The translations under genes were made by a program, and so were the position numbers. Below are positions 1-7,339 of a stretch of 64,000 nucleotides of DNA, in pieces. Numbering within the stretch: position 1 is the first letter of the stretch; the number at the start of each line of letters is the position of its first letter. The stretch lies in NCBI RefSeq assembly GCF_024757985.1, contig NZ_CP103289.1:4588001-4652000 (forward strand), written 5' to 3'. The notes under the pieces are model-generated. The model was not told where the DNA came from. It ran no database searches and saw nothing but the letters and a program-made list of their open reading frames with translations. The stretch is from Cellulomonas sp. NS3 (GTDB lineage Bacteria; Actinomycetota; Actinomycetes; Actinomycetales; Cellulomonadaceae).

Positions 1-687
1 AGCACGGTCCGTGGCGAGCGGGTCCCGAAGGTTGTCGTCTTCGACGTGAACGAGACGCTGAGCGACATGTCGCCGATGTCGGCCCGTTGGAAGAGTGTCG
101 GCGCGCCGGCCTACCTCGCGCGGCAGTGGTTCGTCGAGGTGCTTCGTGACGGCTTCGCTCTGGCCGCCGCGGGTGCGTCGCAACCCTTCGCAGAGATCGC
201 CGCTGCCACCGCCGAGCGGCTCCTCATGCCCGTCGGAATCGAGGACGTGCCGGCGGCGGTGAAGCACGTGATGGCGGGTTTCGGTGACCTCGACGTCCAC
301 CCGGACGTGCCGGACGGCGTGCGCGGCCTTCGCGCCGCCGGGATCCGGTTGGTCACGCTCTCAAACGGTAGTGCCAAGGTGGCAGATGGCCTGCTGACGC
401 GGGCGGGCCTGCGGGGCGACCTCGAGGCTCTCCTCAGCGTCGACGACGCGCCACGGTGGAAGCCTGCGCCTGAGGCGTACGCGCACGCGGTCCGCTGGGG
501 CGGGGTGGCGGCGGCCGAGATGCTACTCGTCGCGGTGCACCCCTGGGACATCGACGGCGCAGGACGGGTCGGGATGCGCACCGCCTGGATCAACCGGGAC
601 GCAGCCCACTACCCCGCATTCTTCCGGCAGCCGGATATCGCAGTGGCGTCACTGACGGACCTCGCAGCGCGGTGGTCCCGGCGATGA
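1..687 (+). CDS. Haloacid dehalogenase type II (HAD), 5' end outside window
   Basis: HAD-superfamily hydrolase of the 2-haloacid dehalogenase type. Motif I VVVFDVNET lies at about 31-57, motif II LSNGS at about 358-372, the motif III lysine in RWKPAPEAY, and motif IV as HPWDIDGAGRVGM near the C-terminus. The GTG at 46 sits inside motif I and cannot be the true start. The frame is open to base 1 with no start codon, so the N-terminus is upstream of the window. The predicted role is hydrolytic dehalogenation or dephosphorylation of a small acid through an aspartyl intermediate; the substrate is unknown. The stop is 16 bp before palindromic site R1, so this is the first gene seen in the cassette-like array. 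Confidence 0.85.
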   Translation, partial: STVRGERVPKVVVFDVNETLSDMSPMSARWKSVGAPAYLARQWFVEVLRDGFALAAAGASQPFAEIAAATAERLLMPVGIEDVPAAVKHVMAGFGDLDVHPDVPDGVRGLRAAGIRLVTLSNGSAKVADGLLTRAGLRGDLEALLSVDDAPRWKPAPEAYAHAVRWGGVAAAEMLLVAVHPWDIDGAGRVGMRTAWINRDAAHYPAFFRQPDIAVASLTDLAARWSRR

Positions 688-702
688 AGCCGCTGCTGGC
701 CC

Positions 703-727
703 GTACCTGAACGGACGTTTAGGTGCA
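703..727. repeat. Palindromic intergenic site R1
   Basis: First seen copy of the family with half-site CGTTYRRGTACATG. Arms CCTGAACG and CGTTTAGG face each other across a 2-nt centre (GA). The outer TACATG part is degenerate on both sides. It lies 16 bp after the HAD stop codon and 15 bp beyond the stop of the small minus-strand ORF 743-904, so it sits between two converging gene ends. Confidence 0.8.
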
Positions 728-742
728 CCGTCATACGACGCC

Positions 743-904
743 TCAGGTGCTCGGCGGGGTCTCCGAAAACCCTGCGCGGGCGATCGGCTCGCGGAGCCAA
801 GGCCAGTCGTCCTCGGCCCAGATCGTGAAGCGGTCTACAGCGCCACCCTCGCCCAAAGACAGCTCGACCAGCCACTCGACGTCGGAGTGCTGAACCACCT
901 CCAC
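743..904 (-). CDS. Small ORF, possible gene remnant (53 aa)
   Basis: A 53-codon minus-strand frame from a GTG at 904. Its composition looks like protein (VEWLVELSLGEGG, FTIWAEDDWPWLREPIARAG), unlike the other frames here. No clear ribosome binding site is seen. Upstream in the same frame an open stretch without a start reaches a stop near 993, so the ORF may be the 3' part of a broken gene. No family recognised. It occupies the R1-R2 interval, where another minus-strand coding-like tail (stop at 1007-1009) runs up to R2. Confidence 0.3.
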   Translation of the reverse strand: MEVVQHSDVEWLVELSLGEGGAVDRFTIWAEDDWPWLREPIARAGFSETPPST

Positions 905-1049
905 CGGGACGAGGTCTGGTGGTGGATGTGGGCCGCGAGGGCGCGCGCCCGCGGCTCGCTCATCACGGGCGCCCCCGCGCGTCGTCGTTCACCCGGACAC
1001 TGTGCGTCACGGCCGCTTCTCGCGGAAGTAGCCGGCGCCTTCGCAGGTG

Positions 1050-1080
1050 CATGTAATCAAACGATCGTTTAGGTACATGT
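1050..1080. repeat. Palindromic intergenic site R2
   Basis: Copy of the same family, centred on AAACGATCGTTT (1059-1070) with outer arms ACATG on both sides. The centre dinucleotide is AT. Three positions between core and outer arm mismatch between the two halves. The stop codon of the minus-strand remnant that follows overlaps its right edge (1080-1082). Confidence 0.85.
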
Positions 1081-1391
1081 CACGCTGTCGTGCGTTGATC
1101 ATGGCGTCGCAGCGGCTTGGTCAGCCATCGCCGCCACCGGGGCACGATCAGCACCGTCAGCGCCGGTGTGGCGTAGGCGAGGGCTGCCCAGGGGTGCGAT
1201 CGACCCGCGGCGAGGGCTGCCCGGGCATCGCGAACGGCCATCACGACGCCCGGATCGGCCGGGTCGTGCACTAGCTCGAGTGGAGCGGTGTACCGGGAGT
1301 CGGCCGGGGCTTGCTCCCAGTACTGGTACGGGCCCCGCGTGGTCCACCCTGCTTCACGTACAACCGAGCGGAGGTTGGTCGACGCTCCATG
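1080..1391 (-). pseudogene. 5'-truncated gene for a small membrane protein, cut at site R3
   Basis: On the minus strand a coding-like frame of about 100 codons fills the whole R2-R3 interval (…GWTTRGPYQYWEQAPADSRY…, then PWAALAYATPALTVLIVPRW, a probable membrane segment, then a basic tail). The only possible start is a GTG at 1271, well inside the good-looking region. Upstream the frame runs without a start straight through R3 to a stop at 1440-1442. The simplest reading is a gene whose 5' end was removed at R3. The stop codon touches R2. No family recognised. Confidence 0.5.
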
Positions 1392-1392
1392 C

Positions 1393-1427
1393 CATGTGCA
1401 CTTGAACGAACGTTCGAGTACATGTAC
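1393..1427. repeat. Palindromic intergenic site R3
   Basis: Family member with arms CTTGAACG and CGTTCGAG around centre AA, followed on the right by GTACATGTAC and mirrored on the left by CATGTGCA. The coding-like minus-strand frame of the R2-R3 interval reads through it without interruption. Confidence 0.85.
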
Positions 1428-1491
1428 CGGCGTCCGCGCTCACGGGGTCACTCCGGCGTCGCCGAGGGTTGAGGGATCGAGCGTGGAGCGT

Positions 1492-1842
1492 TCAGCGGCG
1501 GGGATCGACCGGAACGTACCCGCCCTCGGCATCTCGGACGAGCAGCGTCGCGACGTCGCCCGCGACGCGGACGAGGCCTTCGCGCCAGACGCCGTCGACG
1601 AGCATCCGAACCTGGCCCTGACCGTCGCCCGTGGGGAGGGTGTACTCGTCGAGCAGCACGTCGGCGTGTTGCGCCTGCTGCTCGACCTGCCGGGCCAGGC
1701 CCGGATCTGTGCGCGCATCGACGACGAACCAGGCTCCGATGCCCACCGCCGCCACGGTCAGCACGACCAGCAGGGGGACCCACAGCCGCTCGAGCGAGTC
1801 GCTGCGCCCGCGAGGCATGTCTTTCGCCATTTCGAGGAACAC
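1492..1842 (-). CDS. Single-pass membrane protein, unknown (116 aa)
   Basis: Starts at GTG 1842, five bases after a perfect AAGGAG (complement of 1848-1853); longer starts lack such a site. A short basic cytoplasmic N-terminus is followed by one membrane segment (LWVPLLVVLTVAAVGIGAWFVV, about residues 20-41) and an extracytoplasmic part of about 75 residues ending GGYVPVDPRR. No domain recognised; the outer part looks like a small beta-rich domain (inference). It is the only gene between R3 and R4 and points away from R4. 1843-2030 holds nothing I can identify. Confidence 0.6.
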   Translation of the reverse strand: MFLEMAKDMPRGRSDSLERLWVPLLVVLTVAAVGIGAWFVVDARTDPGLARQVEQQAQHADVLLDEYTLPTGDGQGQVRMLVDGVWREGLVRVAGDVATLLVRDAEGGYVPVDPRR

Positions 1843-2030
1843 GTCCGCTCCTTCCCGCCGGCCGGGCCGGCTGCCCAACACCGGCGTCTGGTGCGCCGCC
1901 GCGACGCGGAACGCGCAAGCCAGGGTTCATGCCATCGTCACACGACGGTCAAGCCAGCACCAGGCCACGCTCGTTTGAGCCAAACCGTCGAGACTGCCTC
2001 ATCGCGAACTCGACCGCGCTCTGCTCGAGT

Positions 2031-2062
2031 GCATGTACTCAAACGATCGTTTGAGTACATGC
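2031..2062. repeat. Palindromic site R4, perfect 32-bp palindrome
   Basis: The most symmetrical copy: 16 bases (GCATGTACTCAAACGA) followed by their exact reverse complement, centre AT. It lies between divergent genes, about 190 bp before the minus-strand membrane protein and 54 bp before the HEAT-repeat gene. Confidence 0.9.
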
Positions 2063-2116
2063 CGTCAGAGCGGGCAGCGGCCCACGGGCGCCTCCGCCGC
2101 GCGGCAAACTGGGGCG

Positions 2117-2920
2117 GTGACGCCGGCTGAGATCCACCTGACGCGACTGGTCGAGGCGGACGATCCCAACGCAGTAGCCGCGGAGCTGCGAGCCGCCGTG
2201 GGTGAGCGAGGAGCCCTCGACCTCGCAGTGTCGTGGAGCCGAGCGATCGACCCAGACATACGGAGCGCCGCGCTGGATCTGCTCGTCGCCGTCCTCGACG
2301 CGGCCTGGGAAGCGTCGCCGGAGGTCGGCCCCGCACCCGAGATGGTCCGCCTGGTCATCGAGCAGGCCGGCTCCGTCTCGGTAGACCACGAGAACGAGTA
2401 CCTGCGTTGGATCGCCGCGCGAGCCCTGCGGCTGGTGGCAGGTCTCGACGAGGACGGACAAGCGACCGAGCTGTTGATGCGCTTCGCCGACGACGAGGAC
2501 GGCGACGTTCGCCTCCAGGTGTCGTTCCAGCTGGCCTTCTCCCTTGAGGACGACGCCGCACCTGACGACCCGGACGTGGAACTGCTCGTGCGGCTGCTCA
2601 GCGACCCCGACCCCGATGTCCGCGACTACGCGTCCTTCGCCTTCACCATCAACTCTGTCGACTCCCCGACCATCCGAGACGAGCTCCTGACCCTGAGCGC
2701 GACCTCCGAGGAGCCGGCCGCAGGGCAGGCGGGGGCCGCCCTCGCCGAGCGCGGCGACACCCGGGTGCTCCCGATCGCCGTCGTTTACGTACATGCACGA
2801 ACAGGCGATGGCCGACCGGCTGCGGGTCAGCGGTCGCGTCGAAAGCCGGCGCCAGCGTGCTCGCCGCTGCTCCCGGTGCCGCTCGTGCCGCTCGTCCCGC
2901 TCGTGCGTCGAACTCGCTGA
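2117..2920 (+). CDS. HEAT-repeat protein with a probably non-native C-terminus
   Basis: GTG 2117 (VTPAEIHLTRLVEADDPNAV) is the best start; the frame upstream runs through R4 and is non-native. Residues 1-220 form repeated helical pairs of HEAT type, with recurring acidic turns (DPDPDVRDYASFAF, EDGDVRLQVSFQLAF), as in small bacterial scaffold proteins. At about residue 222 the frame enters half-site R5 and continues as a Pro/Val-rich tail (PLVPLVPLV) encoded by a 9-nt tandem repeat. The native 3' end was probably lost at R5. Partner and function are unknown. Confidence 0.6.
   Translation: MTPAEIHLTRLVEADDPNAVAAELRAAVGERGALDLAVSWSRAIDPDIRSAALDLLVAVLDAAWEASPEVGPAPEMVRLVIEQAGSVSVDHENEYLRWIAARALRLVAGLDEDGQATELLMRFADDEDGDVRLQVSFQLAFSLEDDAAPDDPDVELLVRLLSDPDPDVRDYASFAFTINSVDSPTIRDELLTLSATSEEPAAGQAGAALAERGDTRVLPIAVVYVHARTGDGRPAAGQRSRRKPAPACSPLLPVPLVPLVPLVRRTR
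2782..2797. repeat. Half-site R5 of the palindrome family
   Basis: CGTTTACGTACATGCA matches one arm of the family. The expected left arm is not recognisable. It lies inside the 3' part of the HEAT-repeat reading frame, and the sequence after it (2798-3022) has no clear gene, only a 9-nt tandem repeat based on GTGCCGCTC at about 2876-2905. Confidence 0.6.
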
Positions 2921-3022
2921 CCGGCTGCAGGCGCGCGACGCCCTCGAGTCGTCTGGCGAGGGCGAAGATGCTTGTCCGCGCGACAAGATGGCGGAGTTCG
3001 GCATCCGACGGAGGAGGACGAC

Positions 3023-3409
3023 GTGGAACGCGTGACCGGGGTCGGTGGCATCTTCGTGGCGGCGCGCGATCCGGAACGGCTGGCCCGGTGGTACAGCCTC
3101 CAGCTCGGGGTCGACCCCGCGCCCGACTCCTACGAGGTGTCCTCGTGGTGGCAGGACGCGGGCCCGACCGTCTTCGCCCCCATTGCCCACGACGGGGAGC
3201 ACGTCGCCGGCCCCGCGCACTCGTGGTCGTTGAACTTCCGCGTCGCGGACCTCGACGCGATGGTCGAGCAGCTGCGCCGCAACGGTGTCGCCGTTGAGGT
3301 CGACCCCGAGGTCTACCCCAACGGCCGGTTCGCCTCTCTGCAGGACCCCGAGGGCAACCCGCTGCAGCTATGGCAGCCCGAGGGCGCCGATCGGCGTGGA
3401 CCGGTCTGA
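3023..3409 (+). CDS. VOC-family (glyoxalase/bleomycin-resistance fold) protein
   Basis: Start GTG 3023 follows GAGGAGG with good spacing; upstream starts lack it. The 128-residue protein has the two half-modules of a VOC protein: GGIFVAARDPERLARWYS at the N-terminus, then FRVADLDAMVEQL, and the typical end FASLQDPEGNPLQLWQPE. Such proteins bind a metal and small ligands and include lyases, dioxygenases and antibiotic-binding proteins; the substrate cannot be read here. The stop overlaps the next small membrane ORF by 4 bases. It belongs to the R5-R6 interval. Confidence 0.85.
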   Translation: MERVTGVGGIFVAARDPERLARWYSLQLGVDPAPDSYEVSSWWQDAGPTVFAPIAHDGEHVAGPAHSWSLNFRVADLDAMVEQLRRNGVAVEVDPEVYPNGRFASLQDPEGNPLQLWQPEGADRRGPV

Positions 3410-3549
3410 GCGTCGCCTCTTGGGATAAGCCCGATCCCGACACCGGGTCCTGGCTGCTCGCCCATGGGTGTTTTGCGGTCGTGCTCGTGCTGGTGCTGGT
3501 CGCCATCGGTGGCGTCATCGCCGTCCGCTGGCTCGTCAGCCTGTGGTGA
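3406..3549 (+). CDS. Small single-membrane-segment ORF (about 47 aa)
   Basis: In the frame ending at 3547-3549 a convincing peptide is seen: SWDKPDPDTGSWLLAHG followed by a strong membrane segment of Val/Leu/Ile and the end RWLVSLW. The only in-frame start close by is a CTG at 3406 overlapping the VOC stop codon, so the start is uncertain and the gene may be translationally coupled or 5'-truncated. No known family. The rest of the way to R6 (3550-3619) is empty. Confidence 0.4.
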   Translation: MSVASWDKPDPDTGSWLLAHGCFAVVLVLVLVAIGGVIAVRWLVSLW

Positions 3550-3619
3550 CGGGCCGACGTCCGCACCACCACACGCCACGACTTCATCAGCACCAAGCCC
3601 TCGCCGGCCGGCGAAGCAC

Positions 3620-3655
3620 GTACATGTACTCAAACGAACGTTTGGGTACATGTAC
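3620..3655. repeat. Palindromic intergenic site R6
   Basis: Longest copy: GTACATGTACTCAAACG, centre AA, then CGTTTGGGTACATGTAC. One mismatch between 17-nt arms. Both ends carry GTACATGTAC, itself a palindrome. It lies between the VOC/small-membrane ORFs and a converging minus-strand gene. Confidence 0.9.
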
Positions 3656-3743
3656 GCAGGCTCCCCTGCGGGCGGTGCCTGTCCCGCTCCGTGGTCGGCA
3701 CGTCTGCGCAGAGCCAGCGGCACGTCCGTGTGGAGTCAGGCCC

Positions 3744-4379
3744 TCAGTCGAGCCAGCTCGGCAGAGGCGTGCCTGGATGGACGACCGCGATGTTGTCCGA
3801 GGACGGGACGAGTACGCCGTCCAGGGAATCACCCAGCACGACGTCGACACGGTCTCCCTCACCGCGGATGGTGATCCGGGGGCACCAGAAGCTGCCGAGG
3901 GCTTCGTCCCACGGGACGTAGTGGAGATCCACACCCGTGACGCGCCCGCCGACCATCGGCGCCCAGCTCGGGGCATGCTCCCCCACGTCCCAGATCGCCA
4001 CGTCCGCGTCGCTTCTGACGCCGCTGCCGAGCATCGGGGTGGGCTGCAGGCCGATTCCCTCGCGTTCGCCGGGGGGATCCCACGTGAGCGAGAACACCGC
4101 GCCCCCGTCAGTCGCCACCTCGAACCCGTGGTCCACGGCGTCGAACCCGTCGAAGAGCCATGTCGGGTCGTTCCACTCCAGCTCCGCGTCGATGTTCCGA
4201 GGGCCGTCGTCAACTAGTCCGGGGTGCAGCTCGTGGCGGCGGTAGTCGAGAGTGAAGTAGCGGACAGCTCGGATGCGCGCGCCGACCAGCTCGTCGGCAT
4301 CGCGGCGGCGCGCCTCCACCTCGGCGGCCGAGCCGGCCCAAGACCACACCCGCCCTTCTCCACGTGCCCCGACCTCCAT
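3744..4379 (-). CDS. Orphan cytoplasmic protein, unknown (211 aa)
   Basis: A full-length acidic soluble protein with no signal peptide or membrane segment. Notable stretches are LDYRRHELHPGLVDDGPRNI, EWNDPTWLFDGFDAVDHGFE and WDEALGSFWCPRITIRGEGD; its many Trp, Asp and Gly residues suggest a beta-rich fold. I do not recognise the family. ATG 4379 is used; a GTG 11 codons further in, after GGAGAAGGG, is an alternative. It is the only gene between R6 and R7. Cargo-type functions such as immunity protein are possible but unsupported. Confidence 0.7.
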   Translation of the reverse strand: MEVGARGEGRVWSWAGSAAEVEARRRDADELVGARIRAVRYFTLDYRRHELHPGLVDDGPRNIDAELEWNDPTWLFDGFDAVDHGFEVATDGGAVFSLTWDPPGEREGIGLQPTPMLGSGVRSDADVAIWDVGEHAPSWAPMVGGRVTGVDLHYVPWDEALGSFWCPRITIRGEGDRVDVVLGDSLDGVLVPSSDNIAVVHPGTPLPSWLD

Positions 4380-4448
4380 GGCGCGAGTCTTGCAGGTCCT
4401 CTACCCATCGAAGCTCTGCCAGGTCCCCTCGGCGGCAGGTGCAACGAC

Positions 4449-4479
4449 ACGTACCTAAACGATCGTTTAGGTACATGTC
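4449..4479. repeat. Palindromic site R7, last copy of the array
   Basis: GTACCTAAACGA followed by its exact reverse complement gives a perfect 24-bp palindrome at 4451-4474, centre AT, with a further ATG on the right arm. It lies 70 bp before the start of the minus-strand orphan gene. No further copy was found from here to 64000, so this marks the right end of the array. Confidence 0.9.
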
Positions 4480-4649
4480 TCACCGGGCTGACACCAGGGC
4501 TGTACGCCAGCGTGCCTCCACTCGCCACTGGCAGTGGCTCACTGTGGCCTCGGTTCCACCAGCGGTGACCGCAGCGCCGGGAGTCGGGCCTGGTCTCGTC
4601 GTGGTCGGTGTCCCGGGCTCATGGCGGCTCGCGCTGTCGACGGGTTCGG

Positions 4650-4859
4650 TCAGCTGTCGATGTCCTCGGTGGAGCAGCCGCCCTGCTCATCAGGTGCGTC
4701 CGTCCGCAGGGAGCAGTCGCTGGCCTGGTGGGCGTCGAGACCGCTGCGGATCCTCCGGGTGATGGCGTCGAGGGCCGTCCGTCCGGGCCCAGGGCTGAAG
4801 ACCTGGCGGCACGGGTGGTGCGTTGACCGGTTGAGCCCGCCCTCGTTTCCGGCCACCAC
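4650..4859 (-). CDS. Possible small gene in the R7-chemoreceptor gap (69 aa)
   Basis: The 4480-5011 stretch has no obvious gene. This minus-strand frame has the strong G/C third-position bias of real genes here and a protein-like sequence ([20 protein letters not shown], ending [12 protein letters not shown]). Tandem GTG codons at 4859/4856 could start it; no good ribosome binding site is seen. No family is recognised and it may be a remnant. The opposite strand is also open, so confidence is limited. Confidence 0.35.
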   Translation of the reverse strand: MVAGNEGGLNRSTHHPCRQVFSPGPGRTALDAITRRIRSGLDAHQASDCSLRTDAPDEQGGCSTEDIDS

Positions 4860-5011
4860 GGGGAACGTCGCCTGGAGGTGCGGGGTGCGGGTCGGCCAGG
4901 CGGTGGCGGGTCACGACACTCGGGCTCGCGCGACGACTCAGCGGGTGGCGATGCGGACCGATGAGACTGGCACCGGCTCTCACCGGTGCCGCCCCCGCCC
5001 TGGAGTCCTTG

Positions 5012-6610
5012 ATGCTGCTGAAGAACCTCTCGATCGGTCGTCGTCTCGCGATCGGGTTCCTCGTGGTCGTCCTCGCGATGATCACCGTGACCGCGGTGGG
5101 GGTCACGCGGGTCGAGCAGATCCAGACGCGCCTGAGCACGATCAACGACCTGAACAGCGTCAAGCAGCGCTACGCCATCAACTTCCGCGGGAGCGTGCAC
5201 GACCGTGCGATCGCCCTGCGCGACGTGGTGCTGGCGGGGTCGCCGGCCGACGTCGACCGCGAGGTCGCGCTGATCGAGAGCCTCGAGGCGGACTACGCCG
5301 ACTCCGCGGTGCTCATGGCCGAGGTGTTCGCCGACCCGGCGAACGTCGGCGAGAAGGAGGTCGAGGCGCTCGCGCAGATCGAGCGCATCGAGGCGGAGAC
5401 GATGCCGCTCGTCGACGAGGTCGTCGGGCTCCAGCGCGCGGGCGAGGGCGAGGCCGCCCTGGCGCTGCTCACCGAGGAGGCCAAGCCGCGGTTCGTCGAG
5501 TGGCTCGCGGCCATCAACGTGCTGATCGACCTCGAGGAGTCGATGAACCAGGCGGAGTCCGCGCAGGCCCGCAGCATCGCCGGCAGCTTCCTCATGACGA
5601 TGGTGCTGCTGGCCGCGCTGGCCGCGCTGGCGGCGAGCGTCGTCGCGTGGCGGCTCACGCGAGGGATCACGCGACCGCTCGCCGCGGCCGTCGACGTGCT
5701 CGCGCACGTGGCCGACGGCGACCTGACACAACGGCTCGACGTGACGTCGAACGATGAGGTCGGCCGCCTCGCGCGCTCCCTGAACACCGCACTGGCCGCG
5801 GTAGGTGGTGCGCTCGGCTCGGTCGCCGGCAGCACGCAAGGGCTGTCCGCTCTCAGCGGGCGCATCGGTGAGCTCTCCGGACGGATCGCCGAGGGCGCGC
5901 AGGAGTCCGCGGCGCAGGCCGACGTCGTGGCGTCCGCCGCGAACGAGGTCTCCTCGAACGTGCACGCCGTCGCCTCCGGCTCCGAGCAGATGGGCGCGTC
6001 GATCCGCGAGATCGCTCAGAGCGCCAACGAGGCAGCCGGCGTCGCCCAGCGCGCCGTGGACGTCGTCGAGATCACCAGCGCGACGGTCTCTCGGCTCGGG
6101 GACTCCAGCCGCGAGATCGACGCGGTCGTCAAGACCATCACGACCATCGCCGAGCAGACCAACCTCCTCGCGCTCAATGCCACGATCGAGGCCGCACGCG
6201 CCGGTGAGGCGGGCAAGGGCTTCGCCGTCGTGGCCGGGGAGGTCAAGGAGCTCTCGCAGGAGACCGCGCGGGCGACCGAGGACATCTCCCGGCGGGTCGA
6301 GGCGATCCAGGCGGACACGCGCAGCGCCGTCGCGGCGATCGCGGAGGTCGCGTCCGTCATCGCCCGCATGAACGACCACCAGATGACGGTCGCCTCGGCA
6401 GTCGAGGAGCAGAACGCCACGACGACCGAGATGAACCGCGGGGTCGCCGAGGCGGCTGCCGGCTCGGAGCAGATCGCCGCGAACATCACCCGGGTCGCCG
6501 ACGTGGCGCGCGCGACGACCGACTCGGTGGCCGAGTCCCAGCGCGCGGCGGACGAGCTCGCCAGTGTCTCGGAGGAGCTTCGCGGGCTCGTGCAGCAGTT
6601 CCGCTTCTGA
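5012..6610 (+). CDS. Methyl-accepting chemotaxis protein
   Basis: Transmembrane chemoreceptor of 532 residues that would pass ligand signals to CheA/CheW. ATG 5012 follows GGAG by 6 bases and gives [12 protein letters not shown] just before TM1 (about 11-33). A four-helix-bundle type sensor follows to TM2 (about 190-213), then HAMP, then the methyl-accepting signalling domain with its conserved tip [19 protein letters not shown] around residue 380. No C-terminal CheR-binding pentapeptide is present. No che or flagellar genes are nearby, so this is an orphan receptor. It is the first ordinary chromosomal gene after the palindrome array. Confidence 0.95.
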   Translation: MLLKNLSIGRRLAIGFLVVVLAMITVTAVGVTRVEQIQTRLSTINDLNSVKQRYAINFRGSVHDRAIALRDVVLAGSPADVDREVALIESLEADYADSAVLMAEVFADPANVGEKEVEALAQIERIEAETMPLVDEVVGLQRAGEGEAALALLTEEAKPRFVEWLAAINVLIDLEESMNQAESAQARSIAGSFLMTMVLLAALAALAASVVAWRLTRGITRPLAAAVDVLAHVADGDLTQRLDVTSNDEVGRLARSLNTALAAVGGALGSVAGSTQGLSALSGRIGELSGRIAEGAQESAAQADVVASAANEVSSNVHAVASGSEQMGASIREIAQSANEAAGVAQRAVDVVEITSATVSRLGDSSREIDAVVKTITTIAEQTNLLALNATIEAARAGEAGKGFAVVAGEVKELSQETARATEDISRRVEAIQADTRSAVAAIAEVASVIARMNDHQMTVASAVEEQNATTTEMNRGVAEAAAGSEQIAANITRVADVARATTDSVAESQRAADELASVSEELRGLVQQFRF

Positions 6611-6627
6611 CCGCGTCTCAGCGACCT

Positions 6628-6685
6628 GGCCGAAAGCGAGCCAAAGCGGCCCCCTTCCCGCCGTCGCAGCCACCCGACAGCGGAC
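6628..6685. repeat. Imperfect direct repeat, copy A
   Basis: The core 6640-6685 matches 7242-7287 without gaps at 35 of 46 positions; shared parts include AGCCAC, CGACA and CGGAC at the right end. The preceding GGCCGAAAGC stretch also resembles the other copy. The two copies flank the minus-strand gene 6688-7029. Confidence 0.45.
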
Positions 6686-6687
6686 AC

Positions 6688-7029
6688 CTACGGTCGGTCG
6701 GCCAGCCGTAGGCGCAAACGCTCTGCGACGCGAGTGGCCTCATCGCGCTCGTCGAGCATTCCAACCTGTTCGCTGACGGCCGCCCACCGGACAAGCTCCG
6801 CCAGGATGAACGACCAGTCCGTCGTGAGCAGGTCAGGAGTGATGTCGGCGGTGACCGGTGGCCACCCCGCTGGTCCTTCCTCCCGGTTCGGGTGTGACGC
6901 GGCAGCCGCCCACCCGGCTTTGCGAATACGACGGCCGGTCTCGACGCGTGGGTCATCGCCGTCCACGGCTGCGTCAGATACGGAGTTGTCGATCGTGGCG
7001 TCGACCAGCAGCCAGTCGCTGACGGGCAT
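6688..7029 (-). CDS. Hypothetical protein (113 aa)
   Basis: Start ATG 7029 (MPVSDWLLVDATIDNSV); the frame continues upstream but loses coding character. Soluble protein with a helical C-terminal half (TTDWSFILAELVRWAAVSEQ, then ERDEATRVAERLRLRL). No family recognised. It stands alone between the two copies of an imperfect direct repeat (6628-6685, 7231-7287), which may mean it arrived or moved as a unit (inference). 7030-7339 has no gene beyond the right repeat copy. Confidence 0.6.
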   Translation of the reverse strand: MPVSDWLLVDATIDNSVSDAAVDGDDPRVETGRRIRKAGWAAAASHPNREEGPAGWPPVTADITPDLLTTDWSFILAELVRWAAVSEQVGMLDERDEATRVAERLRLRLADRP

Positions 7030-7230
7030 GGCGATCTCTCGGGCGTCGTTCACGGCGGAAGTGTCGCCCCGCGGACACCGACTACGCCAGCCGCTCCCAG
7101 TCACGTCGTGGACAGCCCGCCCTACCTCGACGAAGCGGGCCCTATCCCGTGGCCGGGGCAGGCCTCGACCGGAACGACGGCGATCGCGACCAACGGTTTC
7201 GACCGCCGTTTGGCGTAGACCGGCGTCGGT

Positions 7231-7287
7231 GGCCGGAAACAGCGAAAGTGGCCTCCGTCGCGCTGCTGTAGCCACTCGACAACGGAC
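7231..7287. repeat. Imperfect direct repeat, copy B
   Basis: Partner of 6628-6685, same orientation, about 600 bp away; core 7242-7287 begins GCGAAAGTGGCC and ends CGACAACGGAC. It lies upstream of the minus-strand gene 6688-7029. Shared bases may derive from an old duplicated gene end or an insertion target. Confidence 0.45.
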
Positions 7288-7339
7288 GTGTTCCGATGAG
7301 AGACGCAAAGGCGGTTGCGAACGGACCGCGCTGAGCGGG

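Noticed and set aside
2649-3596. 315-codon minus-strand ORF over the VOC gene
   Set aside because: Its central part is antisense to a well-supported VOC gene with Shine-Dalgarno; the remainder runs through R5 without a start.
703-4479. Integron attC sites
   Set aside because: The sites are short, almost perfectly symmetrical and lack the GTTRRRY/RYYYAAC core pair and asymmetric bulges; genes face both ways and no IntI-type integrase is in view. The array resembles an integron only in logic.
703-4479. TetR-type operators of one regulon
   Set aside because: The core AAACGATCGTTT could be a TetR site, but copies lie behind genes and between converging genes as often as before them, and fragments end at them. 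Not excluded, only less likely.
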